Shown: one piece after another, positions 41,287 to 51,746 of the stretch | How the letters are laid out: every line of letters begins with the position of its first letter | How positions within the stretch are numbered: position 1 is the stretch's first letter | Assembly (NCBI GenBank): GCA_947625095.1 | Contig: CANQMX010000001.1 | Location: 147,161 to 211,160 of the forward strand | Length of the DNA stretch: 64,000 nucleotides | From: an uncultured Clostridia bacterium | GTDB lineage: Bacteria; Bacillota; Clostridia; Christensenellales; Borkfalkiaceae | Reading direction: 5' to 3' | Translations under genes and position numbers: made by a program | The notes under the pieces: model-generated | Databases searched by the model: none | What the model was told of the DNA's origin: nothing | What the model saw: the letters and a program-made list of their open reading frames with translations, nothing else

Positions 41287-42315
41287 TTACGCCTTTTCGG
41301 CGATATCGAGGATGAGGCGCTCGGTATCCTCCCAGCCGAGGCAGGGGTCGGTGATCGACTTGCCGAACACCTCGTCGTGCTTCTGGCAGCCCTCGACGAG
41401 GAAACTTTCTATCATAAATCCCTTGACGATGCGCTTGAAATCGGCGTCATAGATGCGGTTCTGCAAGACCTCCTCCACAATTCTGATCTGCTGCTTAAAG
41501 CGCTTGCCCGAATTGGAGTGGTTGGCGTCGATGATGACGGCGGGGTGCGATAGCCCGCCCTCGGCGTTCTTGTAGCCGTCGAGGACCTGCATCACCGTCT
41601 CATAGTGATAGTTGGGAATATCGTTGCCGTAGTTATCCACCCTACCGCGGAGCACGGCGTGCGCATAGGGATTGCCGCTCGTGCGAACCTGATAGTTCTG
41701 ATACTTGAACACCTGCGGGCTTTGCGCCGCGAAGATGGAATTGATGAGCACGGGAATGGAACCGCTCATGGGGTTCTTGACGCCAACGGGCAGTTCGATG
41801 CCGCTCGAAACCAAGCGGTGCATCTGGTTTTCGCTCGAGCGCGCCCCCACCGCGACGTAGGTCAGAAGATCCTGCACATAGGCGTAATTTTCGGGATAGA
41901 GCATCTCGTCCGCCGCCGAAAGCCCGCTCTCCGCAATGGCGTCCAAAAGCAGTTTGCGGATGGTGCGGATACCCTTTACGATGTCCTCGCCGTGCTCGGG
42001 GTCGGGCTGGGAAAACATCCCCTTGTAGCCCACGCCCTTGGTGCGCGGCTTGTTGGTGTAGATGCGCGGCACGAGCACGAGTTTTTCCTTGACGCGCTCG
42101 TTGAGTTCCCCCAGCCGCCGCACGTATTCGAGCACGGGTGCGCTCTCGTGCGCGGAACAGGGACCCACGACGACGAGAAGTTTATTGGATCTGCCCGCGA
42201 TGACGTCCCTTGCGAGGGCGTCGCGCTCCGCCTTGACGGCGGCAAGGCGGGCGGGAAGCGGACACTCCGCCACAAATTCCTCGGCGGAGGGGATCAGGTT
42301 TTGTTTTTCAAACAT
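41287..42315 (-). CDS. aroF: 3-Deoxy-7-phosphoheptulonate synthase (DAHP synthase, type I alpha)
   Basis: 342 aa. It condenses phosphoenolpyruvate and erythrose 4-phosphate, the first step of the shikimate pathway. Key motifs are VVVGPCSAHESAP (metal Cys), VPRIYTNKPRTKGVGYKG (PEP/E4P binding), GARSSENQMHRLVSSG, VKNPMSGSIP and IDANHSNSGKRFKQQ. This is the AroFGH-type enzyme. The isoenzyme suffix and its feedback amino acid cannot be decided by eye; the pheA neighbour suggests phenylalanine. It overlaps the end of coaD by 8 nt. Confidence 0.94.
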   Translation of the reverse strand: MFEKQNLIPSAEEFVAECPLPARLAAVKAERDALARDVIAGRSNKLLVVVGPCSAHESAPVLEYVRRLGELNERVKEKLVLVPRIYTNKPRTKGVGYKGMFSQPDPEHGEDIVKGIRTIRKLLLDAIAESGLSAADEMLYPENYAYVQDLLTYVAVGARSSENQMHRLVSSGIELPVGVKNPMSGSIPVLINSIFAAQSPQVFKYQNYQVRTSGNPYAHAVLRGRVDNYGNDIPNYHYETVMQVLDGYKNAEGGLSHPAVIIDANHSNSGKRFKQQIRIVEEVLQNRIYDADFKRIVKGFMIESFLVEGCQKHDEVFGKSITDPCLGWEDTERLILDIAEKA

Positions 42316-42790
42316 TTTGACCTCTCTTCACAATGTAACCGTACACCGCTTCGGGCACATAGTCCGCGAAGGGCTTTTGAAAGGCGATGCAATTTTTTAC
42401 GAGGGTGGAACTGACGTGCAGGTGCTCCTTTTCCGCGGGGATATAGAGGGTGATAAACTCCCCATCCAAATCGCGGCTCGCGTAGAAGGCGGCGTTTTCG
42501 TACTCAAAGTCCACCGTGTTGCGCACACCGCGCACATAGAACGGCGTATTTTCCCGTTTGAGAAGGTCGACGATGACGCCGTCCCACAGGAGAACGTGCA
42601 CGCGCGGCTCGTTTTGATAGACGGCCAAGACCATCTCCGCGCGCTCCTTCGGGGAGAACATACACGCCTTTTGCCTGTTTTCCGCGACGGCGACGACGAC
42701 CTCATCGAAGAGGCGCAGGCACTTTCCCACCGTATCGGCGTGCCCCGTTGTAAACGGATCGAACGTCCCCGCAAACACGCATTTTTTCAT
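42308..42790 (-). CDS. coaD: Phosphopantetheine adenylyltransferase
   Basis: 160 aa. It adenylates 4'-phosphopantetheine in coenzyme A synthesis. The nucleotidyltransferase motif FAGTFDPFTTGHADTV (T/HxGH) is at the N-terminus, RGVRNTVDFEYENA is the family's substrate loop, and VSSTLVKN corresponds to the ISSTxVR motif. The length is typical. The start overlaps the rsmD stop by ATGA, the common rsmD-coaD pairing of Bacillota. Confidence 0.96.
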   Translation of the reverse strand: MKKCVFAGTFDPFTTGHADTVGKCLRLFDEVVVAVAENRQKACMFSPKERAEMVLAVYQNEPRVHVLLWDGVIVDLLKRENTPFYVRGVRNTVDFEYENAAFYASRDLDGEFITLYIPAEKEHLHVSSTLVKNCIAFQKPFADYVPEAVYGYIVKRGQNV

Positions 42791-43320
42791 TCTCCGTCCT
42801 CCGAAAAGAAAAACACTTTTGTCCTGCCGTAGCCGCGGCGGTCGGAAATCCTCCAGCCCGCGGGCGCGACCTCCTCCCGCTCGCTCTCGTAGACGACAAG
42901 CCCGCCCGCATTGAGAAGTTTTTTGGCGGCGACGGCGGTGAGCACTCTTTCGCAGTACGCCTCCTTGTAGGGCGGGTCGCAGAAGATGACATCGAACCGC
43001 CCCTCGGCGCGCGCGAGGCAGTCCTCGAAGGGGAGGGAATACACGGTTGCGCTCTCCCCCAGCGCCGCGAGATTTTTTTTGAGAAGGGCGAGGCTTACCT
43101 CGTCTATATCGTTGAATACGGCTTCGCTTGCCCCCCGCGAAAGGGCTTCAAGCCCCAATGCGCCCGTGCCTGCAAAGAGGTCTAAAACGCGCGCCCCCGC
43201 AAGGCGGGGCTGTAAAATTTGAAAGAGCGATTCCTTCACCCTGTCGGGCGTGGGACGGATGGAGTAGCCCTCAAACGGGGCGAGTTTTCTGCCGCGGTGC
43301 TTGCCCGCTATGATCCTCAT
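42787..43320 (-). CDS. rsmD: 16S rRNA (guanine(966)-N(2))-methyltransferase
   Basis: 177 aa. The N-terminal signature MRIIAGKHRGRKLAPFEG, SIRPTPDRVKESLFQIL, the SAM-binding motif VLDLFAGTGALGLEALSRGA and the catalytic FCDPPYKEAY are all present. It methylates G966 of 16S rRNA (E. coli numbering). It overlaps by ATGA both the preceding membrane-protein gene and coaD. Confidence 0.96.
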   Translation of the reverse strand: MRIIAGKHRGRKLAPFEGYSIRPTPDRVKESLFQILQPRLAGARVLDLFAGTGALGLEALSRGASEAVFNDIDEVSLALLKKNLAALGESATVYSLPFEDCLARAEGRFDVIFCDPPYKEAYCERVLTAVAAKKLLNAGGLVVYESEREEVAPAGWRISDRRGYGRTKVFFFSEDGE

Positions 43321-44012
43321 TTCTTGCCCTTGCCCTTTTTGCCCGCTTCCTTTACGGCCTCGGCACGTTCGAGTTCATGCGCCTTGTAGTCCTTCTCGCG
43401 CATCGCGCCCACGATGTAGGCGACGCCGCTCACGAGAACGGGCAACAGCACCATGAGGAGCGACCAATACCCACTGACCGACGCGCCGCCCGCCCAAATG
43501 GGAGGCAGGATCGCCCAGCCCGCGAACATCACCATGAAGAAGTGTGCGACGTTCACCGCCGTCGTCCCTGGGAGCGCGCCCGCGATGATGCTCAAAATGA
43601 TGGCGGGAACGCCCACCAAGAGGCCGATGTAAAAGCCCTTCCAGAAGCGGTACTCCCGCTCCACCCTGTGATCGCCGCCCGATTGGATGCCAAGCGCGCG
43701 GTTCTTTCTGTGGATGCACCCCGTGAGGTAGGCGTCGTAGTGCGTCTTGCCCGTGTTGTACATGAGGTGCGCGTTGAAGAACGCCCCCGCCGCAATGCAG
43801 ATGCTGCCGAGCACGATCTCAATAGTAGTGCCCGCCGTATCGGGGGTGATCGCCTCCACCGCGAGGGCGAGCGTACTCAAAAACATATACATGAAGTAGG
43901 GCGAGACCATGCGCCGCCAGCACTCCTTTTGGATGCGCCAAAAGTACTGCCACGGCGTGGGGTCGGAATAATCCTGTATCTTTTTCTGTTTCTTGGGAGC
44001 TTCGTTCAACAT
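43317..44012 (-). CDS. Uncharacterised multi-pass membrane protein
   Basis: 231 aa from the ATG at 44012 behind GGAGAAAGT. The polar N-terminus (PKKQKKIQDYSDPTPWQYFW) is followed by about five hydrophobic segments: FMYMFLSTLALAVEAI, IEIVLGSICIAAGAFFN, FYIGLLVGVPAIILSIIAGAL, HFFMVMFAGWAILPPI and YWSLLMVLLPVLVSGVAYIV. A lysine-rich C-terminus (EAGKKGKGKK) ends it. The family is not recognised. As first gene of the rsmD-coaD-aroF-pheA operon it is driven by a perfect consensus promoter and coupled by ATGA to rsmD. Confidence 0.75.
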   Translation of the reverse strand: MLNEAPKKQKKIQDYSDPTPWQYFWRIQKECWRRMVSPYFMYMFLSTLALAVEAITPDTAGTTIEIVLGSICIAAGAFFNAHLMYNTGKTHYDAYLTGCIHRKNRALGIQSGGDHRVEREYRFWKGFYIGLLVGVPAIILSIIAGALPGTTAVNVAHFFMVMFAGWAILPPIWAGGASVSGYWSLLMVLLPVLVSGVAYIVGAMREKDYKAHELERAEAVKEAGKKGKGKK

Positions 44013-44048
44013 ACTTTCTCCGCGGCACTGCATAGCGCCTGTTTTTCC

Positions 44049-44077
44049 ATTATATCCCTTTCCCCCGCCCCTGTCAA
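44049..44077 (-). promoter_or_regulatory. Perfect sigma-A promoter of the membrane protein-rsmD-coaD-aroF-pheA operon
   Basis: TTGACA (44072-44077), a 17-nt spacer and TATAAT (44049-44054). The -35 box overlaps the stop codon of the upstream cyclo-ligase gene. The leader of about 30 nt contains the ribosome-binding site. Confidence 0.85.
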
Positions 44078-44613
44078 GTATTCCGCGGCGGGAAGAAGCG
44101 CACCCCGTCCTCGGTGACAATGGCGTCCAGCCGCGCGTCGTGCGCCCCGTGGGGAAGTTTTTTTACAACTTGTCCGCGGTAGCAAAGCCCGACGCGCAGA
44201 ACTTCGGGGTGGGAAGCAAAGTACCTGTCGTAATATCCTCCGCCGTAGCCGAGGCGGTAGCCTGCTTCGTCGACGGCGAGAAGGGGGCAGAGGGCGACTT
44301 CGCACGTCCGCTCCTCCCCCTCTTCCGGCTCGAAAATGCCGAACGCGCCCGCTTTCAGCCTGTCCGAGAGCGGCACGCAGAGCATCTCTCCGCCCGCAAT
44401 GCGCGGCACGCACACCGCCTTCCCGCGCGCGCGGAGTTCCTTGATGAGTTCCGCCGTTGAGACCTCCGTCCCAAACGAGAGATAGACGAAAAAGGAGGCG
44501 TTCTCCCCGAACGCGGCGAGCGCATTTTTCGCGATGCGGCTATCCCTTTCCCCGTCCTTAAGTTGGGCGCGCAGCGTCTTGAATTTTTTACGGAGTTCGC
44601 TCTTTTCACACAT
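44074..44613 (-). CDS. 5-Formyltetrahydrofolate cyclo-ligase
   Basis: 179 aa. An ATP-dependent enzyme that converts 5-formyl-THF to 5,10-methenyl-THF (MTHFS, YgfA/Fau family). The N-terminal basic helix KSELRKKFKTLRAQLKDGERD, VYLSFGTEVSTAELI and the signature LAVDEAGYRLGYGGGYYDRYF are diagnostic. The start overlaps the alr stop by 8 nt. Confidence 0.95.
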   Translation of the reverse strand: MCEKSELRKKFKTLRAQLKDGERDSRIAKNALAAFGENASFFVYLSFGTEVSTAELIKELRARGKAVCVPRIAGGEMLCVPLSDRLKAGAFGIFEPEEGEERTCEVALCPLLAVDEAGYRLGYGGGYYDRYFASHPEVLRVGLCYRGQVVKKLPHGAHDARLDAIVTEDGVRFFPPRNT

Positions 44614-45610
44614 AAATTTTCACCGCCTTCCGCGCGACGTTCACGAGCGCTTCATACGCCGTCGTGCCGTGTAGGGCGGCGTAAGCGGCGGCGTCGCGCA
44701 GCACGCATTTCCATTTGCCGAAGCGGGCTTCCCCCTCCGATACGGCGGCGTCCATGCACAGTTTCCCCACCGCAAAGGGCGCGCCTTCGCGGAAAAACCC
44801 GTCGCCGTAGCCGAGGCGCAGCGTGTGCATTTTTCGATAGCGTTTTGCGGCTTTTGCGTAGCCCGCGCCCCCCTCGGTGAAGGTGAACGCCTGCGCGACG
44901 CGGGCATAAATCTTCATGGCAGGCTCGACTTCGAGCGCATTTTTGCAGCCCTCGGGCAGATACCCGTAGAGGGCAATCCCCGCCCGCACCGCGTCAAATT
45001 CGTCCTCTCCGCAGAGGATCCCGCCCGTCGCCGCAATGTGGCGAACGGCGGTCGGGAACACCTTGCGCACATCCTCCGCCGCCCGTCGGAACAGTTCCCT
45101 TTGTCGGGCGCGGCAGGCCTCGTCCTGCGGGAGATAGAAGTGCGAATACACCCCCGTCACCGCGACGCCCGCGCGCTCCGCTTCGCGCGCCGCAAATCCC
45201 GCGCGCTCGGGGCGCACGCCATAGCGGTTCATGCCCGTATTGACGGCGATATGCGCCTTGATTTTTCCGCCCCCGCTTGCTGTTTTCAGTAAATTGAGGG
45301 CGGAGAGCGAGGAGATGCTCGCCGTCAAACCGTACCCCGCGATGCGCGCCGCGTCCTCCCCGTCGAGGGGCGGCGTCAGAACGAGGATCTCCCCTTCGAC
45401 GCCCGCGATGCGCAAATACGCGCCCTCATCCACCGTAGAGACCGCAAACGCGCCCGCCCAACGTTGCAAGGCGAGCGCGATTTGTTCCGCCCCGTGGCCG
45501 TAGGCGTCATCCTTGACGACGGCGATGAGCGGGCAGCCCGCCGCGCGGGAAATGCGCTCCGCGTTGCGTTGGACTGCTTTCAGCGAGACGACGGCGACGA
45601 GATTTTGCAT
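44606..45610 (-). CDS. alr: Alanine racemase
   Basis: 334 aa, slightly shorter than the usual 360-390. It makes D-alanine for peptidoglycan. The PLP lysine is in LIAVVKDDAYGHGAEQIA. The barrel continues with AVSTVDEGAYLRIAGV, HIAVNTGMNRYGVRPE and VTGVYSHFYLPQDE. The C-terminal beta domain has LRLGYGDGF and KLCMDAAV, with GAGYAKAAKRYRK at the catalytic-Tyr position. No Shine-Dalgarno sequence is visible before the ATG at 45610; a CATAAT just before it may be a -10 box, but no -35 fits. Confidence 0.93.
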   Translation of the reverse strand: MQNLVAVVSLKAVQRNAERISRAAGCPLIAVVKDDAYGHGAEQIALALQRWAGAFAVSTVDEGAYLRIAGVEGEILVLTPPLDGEDAARIAGYGLTASISSLSALNLLKTASGGGKIKAHIAVNTGMNRYGVRPERAGFAAREAERAGVAVTGVYSHFYLPQDEACRARQRELFRRAAEDVRKVFPTAVRHIAATGGILCGEDEFDAVRAGIALYGYLPEGCKNALEVEPAMKIYARVAQAFTFTEGGAGYAKAAKRYRKMHTLRLGYGDGFFREGAPFAVGKLCMDAAVSEGEARFGKWKCVLRDAAAYAALHGTTAYEALVNVARKAVKIYV

Positions 45611-45643
45611 ACTATTATGCTATGCCGCCGCCCGTGGAAAGGG

Positions 45644-46342
45644 CTACGCCTTATACACAAATCTGCGGCAGTGTTCACATTCGATGACGTTTCCGCCCTG
45701 CAACCTCTCCTGTTGCGCGAGGGAAAAATCCATGCCGCACACGCACATTCCGCCCGTAAGCGGCACGAGCACGGGGAACACGTTTTCGCGGCGTTTCTGC
45801 TTGTATCTTTCGAGGATCTCGGCGGGAATTCCCTTGGCAAGTTCCGCAAGCGCCGTGTTCAGCGCCTGCACCTCGGCGGCGCGGGAATTTTGCACCGCTT
45901 TGAACTTTTCCGAGTACTCCTTGTACTGCTTGTTGGCGGCCTTGCCCTGCTCCATCATCTTTCTGTACTCGGTGGAGAGCGCCTCGATCTCGGCGAGGAT
46001 CTTGTTGAGTTCCGCCTTGGCGGCGCGCAGTTTTTCCTGCAATTGCAGGGCGTTTTTCTTGTAGAAGGCGATGTCGCCGCCGCCCTCTATCATCTCGTCG
46101 AGGTCGGAATATTCGGCGATGGCGTGCCCCGTCTCCTCGACGCGGGAGATGAGTTCATCACGCAATTTTTTCAGTTCCACGGCGCGCGCGTCCTCCGCGG
46201 CGATCCTGCCCTCCGCGTTCTTCATAAAGGCGCGCGCCTGCGCAAGTTTTTTGCGCTCCTCGCTCGAAGCGAGTTCCTGCTCGATCTTCCTCAGTTCGGC
46301 GTCCTTTTTTTGATACTCCAAAAGTTGCTCTAAATTCGACAT
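45644..46342 (-). CDS. Coiled-coil protein with C-terminal C4 zinc ribbon
   Basis: 232 aa from the ATG at 46342 behind AAGGAG. Residues about 5-170 form two long helices (coiled coil), and the last 40 residues carry a C4 zinc ribbon (CVCGMDF and CEHCRRF). This architecture is the widespread family next to nif3 in Bacillota and Actinobacteria, thought to act on RNA or nucleic acids; the precise role is not established. It lies 9 nt after nif3. Confidence 0.88.
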   Translation of the reverse strand: MSNLEQLLEYQKKDAELRKIEQELASSEERKKLAQARAFMKNAEGRIAAEDARAVELKKLRDELISRVEETGHAIAEYSDLDEMIEGGGDIAFYKKNALQLQEKLRAAKAELNKILAEIEALSTEYRKMMEQGKAANKQYKEYSEKFKAVQNSRAAEVQALNTALAELAKGIPAEILERYKQKRRENVFPVLVPLTGGMCVCGMDFSLAQQERLQGGNVIECEHCRRFVYKA

Positions 46343-46351
46343 ATTCACTCC

Positions 46352-47119
46352 TTACAGAAACCGCCTGTCCGTAAACACGGCGCAGGGCACGTTCCCCATT
46401 GCATTTTTTATTTTTTCCGCAAAGCGGCAAAATCCGTACTGTTCCGCGGCGTAGTGGGTGAAAAGCGCCACCTTCATGCCCCGCTCCACCGCCGCCGCGA
46501 TGAGGTGATGCTTGGCGTCCGACGAGACGAGGGTATCCGCCCCATTCGCCGCGGCGAACGCGAGCGCGCCCTCCGTAAATCCCGCGCCGCAAAAACTTGC
46601 GACCCGCTCCACGTCGCCCTCGCCGTAAAAAATCACGCGCTCCGCCGCAAGAACGCCCTTCGCTTGGGCGATGAAGGCGGAAAAACTCTGCTTTTTCACG
46701 TCATATACCCTGCCGTACGCCCCCGCGGAGAGTTGCTCCATGACGGCGACGGGCTGCTTTCCGCCCAGCGCCCGCATTAGGCTCTCGTCGACGCCCCCCT
46801 CCGCCGCGTCCAAATTGAGATGCGCCGAAATGACGGAGATCCCCTCCCGCGCGCAGGCGAGCACGGCGCTGTCCTCGCCGAGGCACTTCAAAGGCGCGAA
46901 GATGGCGGGGTGGTGGGTGACGATGCAGTTATACCCCGACTTTTTTGCCTCCTCCACGGCGGCGAGAGAGAGATCGAGCGAAAAGAGAACGCCCGTGATC
47001 TCCTCCCCGCAGTCCAGAAGAAGCCCGCTGTTGTCGTATGCGCCCCGCGATATGTACTCGCGCGAGAGGGCGAAGGGCGCAACGCCGTCTATCATCTCAT
47101 AGAGTTGCTTCGATCGCAT
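46352..47119 (-). CDS. Nif3-like dinuclear metal centre hexameric protein
   Basis: 255 aa from the ATG at 47119, which overlaps the end of trmK by 23 nt. The NIF3 family forms hexamers with two metal ions per subunit. Metal ligands are visible in VTHHPAIF, ISAHLNLDAAEGGVDESL and FTHYAAEQYGF. Biochemical function is not settled (GTP cyclohydrolase-like fold, often linked to trmK). The trmK-nif3-zinc ribbon order is typical of Bacillota. Confidence 0.92.
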   Translation of the reverse strand: MRSKQLYEMIDGVAPFALSREYISRGAYDNSGLLLDCGEEITGVLFSLDLSLAAVEEAKKSGYNCIVTHHPAIFAPLKCLGEDSAVLACAREGISVISAHLNLDAAEGGVDESLMRALGGKQPVAVMEQLSAGAYGRVYDVKKQSFSAFIAQAKGVLAAERVIFYGEGDVERVASFCGAGFTEGALAFAAANGADTLVSSDAKHHLIAAAVERGMKVALFTHYAAEQYGFCRFAEKIKNAMGNVPCAVFTDRRFL

Positions 47120-47758
47120 CGGTGATGACCTCCAATTCGTATAATTTTGCCCGCATTTCGTCGCGGCTCTCCCCGCGGACTTCCCTGCGTGCAAGGCGGG
47201 CGCGCAGTTTGCCCTGTTCCGCCGCGAGGAAGCGGCAAAACGCCGCCGAAGGAGAGCGCAAATTGTCCCGCCCGTACTTTATCTCGAAGTCGGAATACCT
47301 GTCTCCGCCCTCCCCTTCGCCCACGATGAGATCGTAAAATTTCCCGTCCTCAAAGGTGTAGTCGCAAAGGATCTTCGCCCCGCGCTCAATGAGAAAGGCG
47401 CGCAGTTTATCGGTATTTTTCATGGGTTGGAGCACGAACCGCTTGGGCAGGGGCACGCGGGATAAAATTTTTACCGTCTCCTCGCCGCCCAGCCCCGCGA
47501 TGAGCACGAGGTCGCACGGCTCTTTGATGCCGTCCAGCCCGTCGGCGACGACGGGAATACACCTGCCCGCCTCCACCTCGGCGTTTAAGAGCGTCCTTGC
47601 CTTTTCAAGGCTTCCCGCGCTGATATCCGAGATGTACGCCCGCTCGCAGAGGTTGTTTTTCAGCATATACCGCGTCATGTAGCCGTGGTCGCAGCCGACG
47701 TCGGCAAATACGTGCGCGGGGGTGAGGCAAGCGCAGATCTCGGCAATGCGCCCCGTCA

Positions 47759-47759
<1 letters not shown>
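47097..47759 (-). CDS. trmK: tRNA (adenine(22)-N(1))-methyltransferase
   Basis: 220 aa. A SAM-dependent enzyme that makes m1A22 in bacterial tRNA. FADVGCDHGYMTRYML is motif I, ADGLDGIKEPCDLVLIAGLGGEET the next strands, and FVLQPMKNTDKLRAFL the family signature. The C-terminal coiled region (LRARLARREVRGESRDEM) is typical. The ATG overlaps the rpoD stop (TGATG). Confidence 0.94.
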
Positions 47760-48813
<1,054 letters not shown>

Positions 48814-48817
<4 letters not shown>

Positions 48818-50604
48818 AGTTTTCCTCCCGCCGAAGCGTTCTTCAACTGTTTTGTATATTGTGCAATGCGGGAAAGGATCTCCCGCTTGGTCTCCGCGTC
48901 CTCGGTGCGGGCGTACTCCGCCCGCGCCTCCTCTATTTGTTCGGAAAGCGCCGCCCTGCGCAGGGTCGCCACGCAGTCGGAAAAGTACCGCTCCGCCTGC
49001 GCGCCGTCGAGGTTCTCGCCGAAGTCGAGGTCGAGCACCTCGGAAAGTTCTCTGTCGTCCCCCGGCATCACGTCGAAGATCCCGCTCGGGCGCAGTGTCC
49101 CGCTCCTCTTCGCCTCGGTGATGAACCCCGCAATGGTGCGGTGCGCCACGTCCGCAAAGCGGAAGGCGGAAAGGTCGCACCCCTCCGCATACGGCTTTTT
49201 GAAAAGGCAGGCCGCAAGCACGAACCGCGCCGCCTTCTTCTCCCTGTCCGCGCCGTCCTCCGCAGGGGCGGAGGCGGTTTCCGCACGCTTTTCGGGCGGC
49301 GGGGCGGTTTCGAGGTCGCGTTGGAGGGCGGAACGGCTCACGCCCGAGACCTCGGAGATGCGCTTCACAAGTTCCTCCCGCTCGGTGGCGCTCTCCGCCT
49401 CGCGCACGATCGAAAGCGCCTCCTTCACGAATTCGCGCACTTCGTCCGTCTTTTTGAGGTCGTACTTCCTCTGGGCGGAGAGGATGCGGAAGTCGATGAG
49501 GGGCATCGCGGCGTCGAGGCACTTTTTGTAGCCCTCCGCGCCCGTCTTTTTCACCACGTCGTCGGGGTCAAGCCCCTCGGGCATGGGCACGACGCGCACC
49601 TTGATGCCCTCCTGCTTCAAAATATCCAGCCCACGCAGATTGGCCTTCTGTCCCGCAAAGTCGCCGTCGTAACTTATGTACACGTTCTCGGAATACCGCC
49701 TGCACAGCCGCGCCTGCTCCTTGGTGAGCGACGTTCCCATGCTGGCGACGACGTTATGAAAGCCCGCCTGATAGAGGGAAATGGCGTCCATGTAGCCCTC
49801 CACCATGATGAGGGAGGGAATTCCGCCCGCCCGCTTCTCCTTCTTCACGAGGTTGATGTTGAAGAGGTTTTGGCTCTTGTTGAAGAGCAGCGTCTCGCGG
49901 GTGTTTTTATACTTCGCGCGGTCGGTCGGCTTCAAGATGCGCCCCCCGAACGCGACGACCTCGTCAAAGTGATTGATGATGGGGATGATGAGCCGCTCGC
50001 CCTCGGCGTCGATGAGCCGCCCCTCCTCCGTTCTGACGCACGCGCCGCTCTCCACGCACTCCTCCTCGGTGTAGCCCGCGGCAAGAAGATGCGCCGGCAG
50101 CGAATGGTAGTCGAGCGATGCGCCCAGCCCGAACTTTCTCACGGTGGTGGGAAGCACCCCCCTCTTTGTGAGATATTCGACGTGCGGTTCTGCCCTGCCC
50201 GAATGTAGGTTGCCGAGGTAGAAGCGCGCCGCGTCCTTCATGAGGGCGGAGAGCCTGTCCCGCTTTTTCTTTTTGGCGGCGTTCTCCTCGGCGGACTTAT
50301 CGTCAAAGGCGGGCACTTCCAGCCCTGCGCGCGCCGCGAGGATCTGCACCGCCTGCATAAAGTCGACGTTCTCGTACTCCTTCACAAAGCCGATGACGTC
50401 GCCCGAGACGCCGCACCCGAAGCAATGATAGTACCTGTCGGCGGCGTTCACGGAAAAGGAGGGCGTCTTTTCGTGGTGGAAGGGACAGCACGCCCAATAG
50501 TTATACCCCTTGCGCTCGAGCTTTACATACGAGCCGATGACGTCCACAATGTCGTTCTTTTCTTTGAGTACGCGTATAAAGTCGGAAAAATCGTTCTCCC
50601 TCAT
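48814..50604 (-). CDS. dnaG: DNA primase
   Basis: 596 aa from the ATG at 50604, which overlaps the dgt stop by ATGA. It makes RNA primers at the replication fork. The CHC2 zinc finger is [11 protein letters not shown] with FGCG (Cys40, His43/44, Cys61, Cys64). The core shows [38 protein letters not shown] and the Toprim motifs [15 protein letters not shown] and [13 protein letters not shown]. The C-terminal helicase-binding domain is present but divergent. It belongs to the dgt-dnaG-rpoD macromolecular synthesis operon. Confidence 0.96.
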
Positions 50605-51608
50605 ACGCCGCCCTCCCGCGGTACGAACAGTTCCTTGAACACGTTGATGGCGTACCGGTCGGACATGGAGGAGAGATAGTCGCACACGGCGCGGGGCACG
50701 TCAATTTCCGCCGTCTTGCGGTAGAGGGCGGGCAGTTCCTGCGGGTGCTCCGTAAAGTAATTGTAGAGGGAGCGGAGCATCCGCTCCGCGCTGTTCTGGA
50801 TGAGTTTGTTCGCCCGCTCATAGACGTTTTCAAACATGAACGCACGCAGTTCGGCCAAGGCCTTGCTCCGCGCGGCGGACATACGCACAAAGGGCGTGCC
50901 CTCCGATTCGCGACAGATATCGGTGATGGCGGTGTTGATGCGCTCTGAGGTGTGCCGCCCGAATTGGGCGACGGCGTCCTGCGGAAGGGCGCCCGCCGTG
51001 AGGTATCCCGCGCGGATGGCGTCCTCGATGTCGTGGTTGATGTAGGCGATGAGGTCGGCATAGCGCACCACCTCGGCCTCCAACGTCTCGGGCTTGCCCT
51101 CGGGAACGTGATGCAGGATGCCGCTCCGCACCTCGTATGTAAGATTCAGCCCCCTCCCGTCCTTTTCGAGCACATCCACAACGCGCAGCGACTGCTCGCT
51201 GTGGCGGAAGCCCGACGGGGAGAGCGAGGCGAGCACGCGCTCGCCGATGTGCCCGAAGGGCGTGTGCCCCAAGTCGTGTCCCAAGGCGATGGCCTCGGCG
51301 AGGTCCTCGTTGAGGGACAGCCCGCGGGCGATGGAGCGCGCGATCTGCGAAACGTCGAGGGTGTGCGTGAGGCGGGACATATAGTGGTCGCCGTCGGGCG
51401 CGAAAAATACCTGCGTCTTGTTTTTGAGGCGCAAAAACGCCTTGGAATAGATGATGCGGTCTCTGTCCCGCTGGAACTCGGTGCGCACGGGGCAAGGCTC
51501 TTCCTCGCGCAATCTGCCGCGCGTTTTTTCCGAGAGCACGGCATAGGGCGAAAGGTACGCCCGCTCCTTTTCATACGTTCTTTCCTTGGTCGATTTCGCT
51601 TCGCTCAT
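50601..51608 (-). CDS. dgt: Deoxyguanosinetriphosphate triphosphohydrolase-like HD protein
   Basis: 335 aa behind GAGGAACGTAGCC. The family hydrolyses dNTPs to deoxynucleosides and tripolyphosphate. The signature FQRDRDRIIYSKAFLRLKNK is followed by the HD residues in RLTHTLDVSQIARSI and ALGHDLGHTPFGHIGE, and by YADLIAYINHDIEDAIRAG. It is the usual first gene before dnaG in Clostridia. Substrate range cannot be told. An A/T-rich 138-bp region upstream should hold the promoter, but I see no clear boxes. Confidence 0.93.
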   Translation of the reverse strand: MSEAKSTKERTYEKERAYLSPYAVLSEKTRGRLREEEPCPVRTEFQRDRDRIIYSKAFLRLKNKTQVFFAPDGDHYMSRLTHTLDVSQIARSIARGLSLNEDLAEAIALGHDLGHTPFGHIGERVLASLSPSGFRHSEQSLRVVDVLEKDGRGLNLTYEVRSGILHHVPEGKPETLEAEVVRYADLIAYINHDIEDAIRAGYLTAGALPQDAVAQFGRHTSERINTAITDICRESEGTPFVRMSAARSKALAELRAFMFENVYERANKLIQNSAERMLRSLYNYFTEHPQELPALYRKTAEIDVPRAVCDYLSSMSDRYAINVFKELFVPREGGV

Positions 51609-51746
51609 GGCTACGTTCCTCTTTTCTCGTTTCTACCTGATTATTTCGTGAAAAACAAAAAAAATTCCTCTATTTTTCGAGAAATTTTTTGAAAAAACCG
51701 CTATTATGCGTGACATAGTACTTCGCAAACGCCGAATTTTTACATC